In this document: positions 1 through 5,104 of the stretch, in pieces
Numbering within the stretch: the first letter of the stretch is position 1
How the letters are laid out: each line of letters starts with the position of its first letter
The notes under the pieces: model-generated
Databases searched by the model: none
What the model saw: only the letters and a program-made list of their open reading frames with translations
Told to the model about the DNA's origin: nothing
Source: Chloroflexota bacterium
GTDB taxonomy: Bacteria; Chloroflexota; Anaerolineae; CG2-30-64-16
NCBI GenBank assembly: GCA_029555885.1
Contig: JAKPQT010000174.1
Span: forward strand, 1-6,747
Length of the DNA stretch: 6,747 nt
Reading direction: 5' to 3'
Position numbers and translations under genes: made by a program

Positions 1-368
1 CATGCACCGTTGAAGACGCCGAAGACGCGGCCATCCACCGAGAAGCCCCGGACCGGTGTCCACACAAGCCCCTGTCGTGCGAGCTTAATGTCTGCGGTGT
101 ATATCATATCGGCCGGCGCAGGCGACGCTGTTCCGTAGTCGGGGTCGGCCGCAAAGCGGGCGACAACCCGCACGGTAGCGGCGGTCAGGCCCTGCCGCGA
201 TACCGAGAACTGTATGTCGCGCGGGGCGCGCTCGCCGGGGTAGGCCGCGGCCAGGTGGCCGCCGGCCGTGCGGACGGGCGCAAGATAGCAGAGCCACCCC
301 GCACCGACCACCAGCGCCAGCGCGACTGCCAGGCCCAACAACAAGCCGCCCCTGCGCCAACGGTACAC
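1..368 (-). CDS. Membrane-anchored extracytoplasmic protein of unknown function (3' end outside window)
   Basis: Partial gene; the C-terminus lies beyond the left edge and about 122 residues are visible. I do not recognise the family. It begins with a basic stretch (VYRWRRGG) followed by one hydrophobic segment at about residues 8-30 (LLLGLAVALALVVGAGW), then a soluble part (YPGERAPRDIQFSVSRQGLTAA). This predicts a single N-terminal membrane anchor or uncleaved signal with the rest outside the cytoplasm; no lipobox cysteine is seen. The chosen start is GTG at 368-366, 32 bases after the UroD-like stop, because it puts the charged residues just before the hydrophobic helix. It has no good ribosome-binding site. 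An in-frame GTG at 428-426, inside the end of the UroD-like gene and preceded by GGTGGAG, would add 20 residues and is a real alternative. Position and strand suggest it is the last visible gene of the transporter operon. Confidence 0.6.
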   Translation of the reverse strand, partial: MYRWRRGGLLLGLAVALALVVGAGWLCYLAPVRTAGGHLAAAYPGERAPRDIQFSVSRQGLTAATVRVVARFAADPDYGTASPAPADMIYTADIKLARQGLVWTPVRGFSVDGRVFGVFNGA

Positions 369-400
369 GGGGCGGCTGTGTGTAGAGGCTGTGTCAGGCT

Positions 401-1540
401 TTACCGGGTATCCGTCGCGGGATAACACCCGTAGCGCTCCACCAGCTCGACCACCTGCGCGACGCGGCGGCGCTGACCGTCCGGCGGCACCTGGTCGGCC
501 ACGCCCAGGACGAACCGCGGCTCGGTCACCATCAGCGCCAACATCTCGCGGACATGGCGCTCGAACTCCGCGTCGCTGATGAGGTCGGTAAAGTAGATGC
601 CCGGCAGCCCGCCCCACAGGATGCACGGCGGCACGCCGGGCTGCCGCACAGGCGCCACCCGCTCGACCATCTCGGCCAGCGTGATATCGCCAACGGGCTT
701 CGGGGTCACGGCCTCGATGACGCGGAAGCCGGTGCTCGCCACCTCGCGAATCAAACCACGCGTCGTGCCATCCAGGTGGACAAATGAGAACTTGCCCGCC
801 TCGCGGATGCGCCGGTTCCACTTCTCCTCGTAGCCGCGCACGTAACGCTCGAAGAAACGCTTGCCCACTACCTCGGAGGAGAGATTCTCGGGGATCATCA
901 GGCATTCGGCGGGCGAGGCAAGCGCAATCTCTGCGGCCTCATCCGATTTCTTTTCGATCAGCGCCAGCGTCGCCTCGAGCTCGTCGCGTGCGTCCATATA
1001 CAGGCCGATGACGCTCTCGATGCCGGCGAGCAGCACGGCCATCTGCATGAAGGGGGTCTTGGGCAGGTAGCACAGCACCACCCCGAGGTCCTGCACGAGC
1101 GCGTGCCGCCGCGCAGCTTCGGCATAGTCCGGCTCGAAGGTCGCATGCTCGAAGATGTAGCGCAAGACAGCCAGGTCGTCCCGTGTCTTGACGAGCCGCT
1201 GGGTGTATGCGTGCGTGTACGACTCCGGCAGGTAGACTTCCACCTCCGTGATCGAACCGACCGGCGTGTGGTAGGTGCGCCGGAACTCGCGTCCGTCACG
1301 CTGCTCTTCGATCCGTACGGAGCCGTCCAGCACGCGGCGGAACGGCTCGTAACCCTGGAGGTAGAAGCCGACGCCCAGCTCACGGTGCCAGTCGTAGTAT
1401 GCGGGGCTGCGCTGGAAGCCGGGCGGCACCTCCCCGCGCACCTCCAGTGCGTGCGCCCAGTAGGTCAGGTCGCCCAGCCACGGCACCCGGTCCGGGGTGC
1501 GCCCCTGCAGGATGGCGAGAACTCGTTCGCGGTCGTTCAT
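401..1540 (-). CDS. Uroporphyrinogen decarboxylase superfamily (UroD/MtaA-like) protein linked to an ABC importer
   Basis: A 379-residue cytoplasmic protein of the UroD/cobamide-methyltransferase TIM-barrel superfamily. The N-terminal signature is MNDRERVLAILQGRTPDRVP. Later landmarks are H255-L-D257-G258, IEAVTPKPVGD (275-285), WGGLPGIYF (309-317) and GVADQVPPDG (346-355), matching the usual C-terminal strands and the final G-x-x-(H/D)-x-x-P loop. The N-terminal arginine-rich motif of true HemE is absent, so haem synthesis is unlikely. In MtaA-type methyltransferases zinc is held by H-x-C plus a later Cys; here the first Cys position is Asp257, so that zinc site is incomplete. Start ATG 1540 is supported by AGGGG five bases upstream, overlapping the TAG stop of permease 2; an upstream in-frame extension would run about 97 codons into the permease gene. 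Context suggests action on the imported solute or a methylated or carboxylated derivative; the reaction is unknown. Confidence 0.9.
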   Translation of the reverse strand: MNDRERVLAILQGRTPDRVPWLGDLTYWAHALEVRGEVPPGFQRSPAYYDWHRELGVGFYLQGYEPFRRVLDGSVRIEEQRDGREFRRTYHTPVGSITEVEVYLPESYTHAYTQRLVKTRDDLAVLRYIFEHATFEPDYAEAARRHALVQDLGVVLCYLPKTPFMQMAVLLAGIESVIGLYMDARDELEATLALIEKKSDEAAEIALASPAECLMIPENLSSEVVGKRFFERYVRGYEEKWNRRIREAGKFSFVHLDGTTRGLIREVASTGFRVIEAVTPKPVGDITLAEMVERVAPVRQPGVPPCILWGGLPGIYFTDLISDAEFERHVREMLALMVTEPRFVLGVADQVPPDGQRRRVAQVVELVERYGCYPATDTR

Positions 1541-1548
1541 GCGCACCC

Positions 1549-2445
1549 CTACGCTTTCATGCCCGTGAGCGCGATGCCCTGGATGAAGTATTTCTGGGTC
1601 AGGAAGAAGACGACCAGGATGGGCGTGATCATCATGGTTGAGGCGGCCATCAGCAGGCCCCACATCGTACGGCGTTCGAACATGAACGCCTGCAGGCCCA
1701 GTGACAGGGTGTAGTTCTGCCGGTTGTTCAGGAAGATCAGCGGGCCGGTAAAGTCGTTCCAGGCTGCCATGAAGCTGAAGATGGCAACGGTGGCCAAGGC
1801 CGGCTTGGCCAGCGGCAGGATGATCGTCCACCAGATGTTCAGGCGGTTGGCCCCGTCCACGATCGCGGCCTCTTCCAGCTCCATGGGGATCGTCATGAAG
1901 AACTGGCGCAGCATGAAGATGTAGAACGGCGAGCCGAGCAGCGCCGGCACCGTCAATGGCAGGAATGTGTCGATCCAGCCGATCTTGGCGAACAGGATGT
2001 AGAGCGGGACCAGCGTCACGATGCTGGGGATCATCATCTGGCTGACCATGACCATGAAGATCGTGTCGCGGCCCGGCGCGCGCACGCGCGAGAAGCCGTA
2101 CGCGGCCAGCGAGCAGGTGACGACCGCACCAAAGACCTGCGCGGTCGCGATGACCATCGTGTTAAGGAAGTACTTGTGCAGGGGCGCGTAGATGAAGACC
2201 GCCGGGTAGTTATCCCAGATCAGCGGATTCGGGATCCAGACGGGCGGCCAGGCGAAGATCTGCCGGTCGGCTTTGAGCGACGTGCTGACCATCCAGATAA
2301 ACGGCAGCGCAAACACGGCCGCACCGATCAGCAGCACACCGTGGACGCCGAAGCGCCCGAACAACCAGCGGATGCGCTTGGCCCAGGTGGGCCCATAATG
2401 GACCATCCTATCGCCCGTGCTGGACGCTTGAGGGGTGACAGCCAT
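1549..2445 (-). CDS. CUT1-family ABC transporter permease 2 (MalG/UgpE-like)
   Basis: A 298-residue inner-membrane permease of the MalG type. It has about six hydrophobic segments (roughly residues 31-55, 93-118, 128-152, 160-180, 213-233 and 261-284). The diagnostic EAA loop that docks with the ATPase lies at 191-211 (EEAAIVDGANRLNIWWTIILP), with the conserved Glu, Ala-Ala, Asp-Gly and Pro211. The C-terminus KYFIQGIALTGMKA is typical of MalG-like CUT1 subunits, where the related endings are often G.t.GAvKG. Start ATG 2445 lies 3 bases after the permease 1 stop, with GGAGG overlapping that stop codon, so translation is probably coupled. It should pair with permease 1 to form the translocation pore. 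Substrate cannot be read from the sequence; carbohydrates or glycerol-phosphate-like solutes are typical of the family. Confidence 0.96.
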   Translation of the reverse strand: MAVTPQASSTGDRMVHYGPTWAKRIRWLFGRFGVHGVLLIGAAVFALPFIWMVSTSLKADRQIFAWPPVWIPNPLIWDNYPAVFIYAPLHKYFLNTMVIATAQVFGAVVTCSLAAYGFSRVRAPGRDTIFMVMVSQMMIPSIVTLVPLYILFAKIGWIDTFLPLTVPALLGSPFYIFMLRQFFMTIPMELEEAAIVDGANRLNIWWTIILPLAKPALATVAIFSFMAAWNDFTGPLIFLNNRQNYTLSLGLQAFMFERRTMWGLLMAASTMMITPILVVFFLTQKYFIQGIALTGMKA

Positions 2446-2448
2446 CGG

Positions 2449-3363
2449 TTACCTCCGCTCCGCTTCGTAGTAGACCCAGCGGTTCGCCAGCTTGAACTGG
2501 GCGATAGTTAACGCCAGCACGATCAGGAACAGAATCCACGCCATTGCGGACGCGTAGCCCATATCGAGGAAGGTGAATGCCCGGCGGTAGAGATACAGCA
2601 TATAGAACAGAGTGGATTCCGCAGGGCCGCCGCCGGTCATGATGTAGGCCGCAGTGAACACCTGGAACGAGCCGATGATGCCCAGAATCAGCATGAAGAA
2701 CAGCGTGGAGCTGAGCATCGGCAGGGTGATATGCCGGAAGCGCTGCAGTACGCTGGCACCATCGATCGCAGCGGCTTCATACAGGTGTTGGGGGACGCCC
2801 TGCAGGCCGGCGAGGCAGATGATCATCGCGCTGCCCGTGCCCCAGAGGGCCATCAGAATGAGCGCGGGCTTCGACCATGTGAGCGAGGCCAGCCACAGGG
2901 GACCCTTAATGCCGATCATCCCAAGCAGCGAGTTCAGCATCCCCCATTCGGGCTGGAGAATCCAGACCCACAGGATGGAGCTGGCGACTGCAGGCACGAT
3001 GGACGGGATATAGTAGAGGGTCCGGTACACCGGCATGGCCCCGACCTTTTGGTTGAGCAGGAGTGCCAGCCCCAGGGCAACGACCATGTGCAGCGGCACG
3101 TAGAACAGGACGTAATAGGCCGTGTTGCCCATGGACATGCCGAAGCGCTCATCCGCAGTGAACAACTGGACGAAGTTGTCGATGCCGACCCAGCGCGGGG
3201 GGACGACAATCTCGTAGTCCATGAAGCTCAGGACCAGAGAAGCGATGACCGGGCCGATGACGAAAGCGAGGAAGCCAATGCCCCAAGGGAGTATAAACAG
3301 GTAACAACTGATGGCCTCACGTGTCGCCAGACTCAGCTTGCGTCCTCGCAGCAGATCTATCAT
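2449..3363 (-). CDS. CUT1-family ABC transporter permease 1 (MalF/UgpA-like)
   Basis: A 304-residue membrane permease of the UgpA/LacF type. The N-terminal segment YLFILPWGIGFLAFVIGPVI (21-40) is the usual first helix, followed by LSFMDYEI and WVGIDNFVQLF (58-68), the classic periplasmic loop of this subfamily. Helices follow at about 82-104, 117-137, 167-187, 218-240 and 272-292. The EAA loop is at about 195-216, YEAAAIDGAS...HITLPML, with Glu196, Asp201-Gly202 and Pro215. GGGPAESTLFYMLYLY (244-259) is another family hallmark. Length is normal for six-helix UgpA-like subunits, shorter than E. coli MalF. Start ATG 3363 has GAGAGG five bases upstream. It is separated from the binding-protein gene by 74 bases that hold a strong hairpin, and from permease 2 by only 3 bases. 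Confidence 0.96.
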   Translation of the reverse strand: MIDLLRGRKLSLATREAISCYLFILPWGIGFLAFVIGPVIASLVLSFMDYEIVVPPRWVGIDNFVQLFTADERFGMSMGNTAYYVLFYVPLHMVVALGLALLLNQKVGAMPVYRTLYYIPSIVPAVASSILWVWILQPEWGMLNSLLGMIGIKGPLWLASLTWSKPALILMALWGTGSAMIICLAGLQGVPQHLYEAAAIDGASVLQRFRHITLPMLSSTLFFMLILGIIGSFQVFTAAYIMTGGGPAESTLFYMLYLYRRAFTFLDMGYASAMAWILFLIVLALTIAQFKLANRWVYYEAERR

Positions 3364-3382
3364 GGCAGCCTCTCAAACGATG

Positions 3383-3421
3383 GCGGGCGGACACACGCGG
3401 CCTGCCCGTGTGCCCGCCCGC
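3383..3421 (-). terminator. Intercistronic hairpin after the binding-protein gene (attenuator / mRNA-stabilising stem-loop)
   Basis: In the mRNA the arms GCGGGCGGGCACACG (3421-3407) and CGTGTGTCCGCCCGC (3397-3383) pair over 15 bp with a single G-U wobble around a 9-base loop (3406-3398). It lies 16 bases after the binding-protein stop and 19 bases before the permease 1 start. There is no clear U-tract, so it is more likely a partial attenuator or a 3'-end protector of the binding-protein message than a full terminator. This layout is well known from binding-protein/permease junctions such as malE-malF. A second tiny stem, CTCG-GUAA-CGAG with a GNRA loop, sits between the stop codon and this hairpin (3437-3426). 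Confidence 0.75.
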
Positions 3422-3437
3422 GTACCTCGTTACCGAG

Positions 3438-4904
3438 TTATGCTTCGCGTTCTTTCCAGGCTGCGTCCAGCGCCGCCTGTACGTCCGCCTTGGCCGCCAT
3501 GAGGGCCGCGCGCGGCTCACTCTTCTTGGTCAGGGCAGACTCCCACGCATTCTTGAAGCCGACCCACATCTCCGCCGCCGCGAGGCCGGCGATCTTGCCG
3601 CAGCCGACGGCGAAGGTCTCCGACTCCAGGTAGCGCTCCATCATGACCTTCTGGCGCTCCGGCAGCAGCGAGTAGTACTCCTGCTGCATTACGTCCATCG
3701 CCGGTTTGTAGGTCGGCGGGGTCGGTGCAAAGATGGGCTTGCCCGGCAGTTGCTGGCGCTCCCACTCTTCCGTTTGCAGTTGGAGGCCCACGGTGCCGGC
3801 GGCCTTGACGTACTCCGGCCCGATCACCCACTTGACGAACTCCCAACCTTCCTCGTAGTATTTGGTGTTGGGGTCGATGACGAAGGTCCAGCCACACGAC
3901 CAGTTGACTTGCTTGTCCTTCATGGCCGCAGGGACAGGCATCCGGCCGGTGCCGTCGTAATCCAGGTCGGGGAAGCGGGCGTAGAAGTCGATCATCCAGT
4001 TGCCATAGGAGCACATGGAAACCATGCCCTGGGCAAACGGATCCACCGGCTGGCCGGAGAAGCCTTCCATGAACGAGGCTGCCGAGGCATATCCGCCGCC
4101 CGCGTCATCGATGACCTTGACGCACCACTCCAGCGCCTCGACCCATTCGTCGCTGTCGATGAGAACGTTGCGGCCGTCGGCATCCAGGCTGGTGCCGCCG
4201 TTCTCCATCGCGTAGATCAGGAGTTGGTCGGAGAGGCCTGGTGGGAAGCTGGGCAGGAAGCCATAGCGTTCAAAGCGGTCGCCGTTCATCTTGTTCAGCT
4301 TGGGCGCCATCGCGTAGATGTCTTCCCAGGTCTCCGCGCCCTTGTCGGGATCGAACCCGGCTTCTTCAAAATGCTTGCGATTCCAGAACCAGTAGCGCGT
4401 GCCGGCGGTGTGCGGCAGGCCGTAGAGCTGGCCCTCCCAGGTCAAGTCCTCAATGGGGCCGGCCATAAAGTCGGCCTTGTTGATCTTGTCGCGCGCCATC
4501 AGGTCTTCGATGGAACGATAGAGGCCGCGCGACGCAAACTGGCCGAAGGTGTGGCGGTTCTGATAGGCGACATCGGGACCCTTGCCCGCGGCGACCGCGG
4601 TGACGTACTTCGGCGTGCCGTAGACGGCTTCGCCCAGTTCACCGAGGTTGAGCTTGATGTTGGGGTGTTCTTTCTCAAAGACGCCGACAACGGCCTGTGT
4701 CGTGGGATTGACGTTCCACCACAGGTTCAACTGTACCTGCTCGGCTGCGGCGGGAGCCGCAACGGCGGGTTCTGCCTCTTTCGCGGTCCCGGCAGCAGGC
4801 TTAGCTGCAGGGGCCGCAGGCGGTGGCGCGCACGCGGCCAGCATGCCGCCTGCGCCTGCCGTGGCGGCAGCTTTCAGAAAGTTGCGACGGGTCAGGGTGG
4901 TCAT
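3438..4904 (-). CDS. Extracellular solute-binding lipoprotein of a CUT1 ABC importer
   Basis: A 488-residue family 1 solute-binding protein. The N-terminus MTTLTRRNFLKAAATAGAGG carries a twin-arginine motif (R6-R7-N-F-L-K), then a lipobox L22-A23-A24-C25, so export is probably by Tat followed by lipid anchoring at Cys25. An Ala/Pro/Lys-rich linker spans about 26-55. The mature domain starts with QLNLWWNVN (58-66) and shows standard landmarks: VFEKEHPNIKL, GKGPDVAY (107-114), W-E-G-Q-L-Y-G-L-P (157-165), YWFWNRKHFEEAGFDP, ETWEDIYAMAPKL, YGNWMIDF (300-307) and SCGWTFVI. The many aromatics fit a sugar-stacking cleft, but the ligand is unknown. Start ATG 4904 is chosen because AGGAG sits six bases upstream and the Tat signal begins there; the in-frame extension to 5036 would displace the signal. 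It is the first gene of the operon. Confidence 0.96.
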   Translation of the reverse strand: MTTLTRRNFLKAAATAGAGGMLAACAPPPAAPAAKPAAGTAKEAEPAVAAPAAAEQVQLNLWWNVNPTTQAVVGVFEKEHPNIKLNLGELGEAVYGTPKYVTAVAAGKGPDVAYQNRHTFGQFASRGLYRSIEDLMARDKINKADFMAGPIEDLTWEGQLYGLPHTAGTRYWFWNRKHFEEAGFDPDKGAETWEDIYAMAPKLNKMNGDRFERYGFLPSFPPGLSDQLLIYAMENGGTSLDADGRNVLIDSDEWVEALEWCVKVIDDAGGGYASAASFMEGFSGQPVDPFAQGMVSMCSYGNWMIDFYARFPDLDYDGTGRMPVPAAMKDKQVNWSCGWTFVIDPNTKYYEEGWEFVKWVIGPEYVKAAGTVGLQLQTEEWERQQLPGKPIFAPTPPTYKPAMDVMQQEYYSLLPERQKVMMERYLESETFAVGCGKIAGLAAAEMWVGFKNAWESALTKKSEPRAALMAAKADVQAALDAAWKEREA

Positions 4905-4934
4905 ATGATGCTCCTTCGCATGGTAACGGGGTGG

Positions 4935-4968
4935 AGCGGCGCGGGCAGCAGGACTTTGACGCGCCGCT
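4935..4968. repeat. 9-bp perfect inverted repeat in the operon leader / divergent promoter region
   Basis: AGCGGCGCG (4935-4943) and CGCGCCGCT (4960-4968) are exact inverted repeats separated by 16 bases. On the minus strand this would form a GC-rich stem-loop at or very near the predicted 5' end of the operon transcript, about 30 bases before the binding-protein start. On the plus strand one arm overlaps the candidate -35 hexamer TTGACG (4956-4961). It may act as an mRNA 5' stem-loop, an operator dyad, or both. Confidence 0.6.
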
Positions 4969-4984
4969 GAGGCTATATTACACT
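4956..4984 (+). promoter_or_regulatory. Candidate promoter of the HTH/receiver regulator gene
   Basis: TTGACG (4956-4961, five of six consensus -35 bases) is followed after exactly 17 bases by TACACT (4979-4984, four of six -10 bases). It would give a leader of about 110 bases before ATG 5105. It overlaps both the operon -10 region and one arm of the 9-bp inverted repeat, so the two promoters would be face to face and likely to interfere with each other. Confidence 0.35.
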
Positions 4985-5003
4985 GAGGATAACGCAAACG
5001 TGC
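4975..5003 (-). promoter_or_regulatory. Candidate promoter of the transporter operon
   Basis: The minus strand carries TAATAT (4980-4975), a good match to a -10 element and the most AT-rich patch in the gap. The hexamer 17 bases upstream (5003-4998, GCACGT) is a poor -35, which would suit activator-dependent transcription. The predicted transcript would start near 4968 and have a leader of roughly 64 bases. An alternative pairing of TATCCT with TTGTTG further upstream cannot be excluded. Prediction by eye only. Confidence 0.35.
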
Positions 5004-5009
5004 GTACGC
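4992..5009. promoter_or_regulatory. Possible operator dyad over the operon -35 region
   Basis: ACGCAAACGTGCGT (4992-5005) has 5-bp inverted arms around AACG, and it overlaps a perfect 8-bp palindrome GCGTACGC (5002-5009). The CGCAAACG half resembles half-sites of LacI-family sugar regulators, whose operators commonly have a central CG. The site covers the -35 region of the candidate operon promoter, a usual place for a repressor. No LacI-family gene is in the window, so the binder is unknown. Confidence 0.35.
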
Positions 5010-5015
5010 CAACAA

Positions 5016-5064
5016 GGTCCGCGACCGGACCAACATGGGACCTGAGCGGACATTTACCGGACAT
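5016..5064. repeat. Cluster of phased CGGAC motifs with one dyad
   Basis: The heptamer ACCGGAC/AGCGGAC occurs in direct orientation at 5024, 5045 and 5056, that is with spacings of 21 and 11 bases, close to two and one helical turns. The last two share the longer core CGGACAT. The first copy is also half of an inverted repeat GGTCCG-CGAC-CGGACC (5016-5031). The cluster lies upstream of the operon promoter and between it and the regulator start codon, so it is a plausible activator-binding array, possibly for the adjacent regulator. Confidence 0.45.
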
Positions 5065-5104
5065 CAGCCGGTCGTTCGCCTGGCATCAACGAAGCGTCAG
5101 GATC

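Noticed and set aside
85..360. Minus-strand frame of 91 codons near the left edge
   Set aside because: It is Arg/Gly/Pro-rich and overlaps the frame that encodes a membrane helix and continues open to the window edge; the latter is the more protein-like reading.
374..394. Direct repeat GGCTGTGT (374-381 and 387-394) between the UroD-like and membrane-protein genes
   Set aside because: Two 8-base copies are too little to support a function or mobile-element footprint.
1541..1831. N-terminal extension of the UroD-like protein by 97 codons
   Set aside because: It would overlap the end of permease 2, has no family similarity, and ATG 1540 has a good ribosome-binding site.
2731..3633. Plus-strand open frame (about 300 codons) antisense to permease 1
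   Set aside because: Hydrophilic His/Arg/Gln-rich shadow of a membrane protein, crossing the intercistronic hairpin and without a convincing start signal.
3321..4970. Long plus-strand open frame (about 549 codons) antisense to the binding-protein gene
   Set aside because: It mirrors a clearly real lipoprotein gene with Tat signal, lipobox and family motifs. Long antisense frames are expected at this GC content; its translation shows no recognisable domain.
4905..5036. N-terminal extension of the binding protein by 44 codons
   Set aside because: It would bury the Tat/lipobox signal inside the protein; AGGAG six bases before ATG 4904 settles the start.
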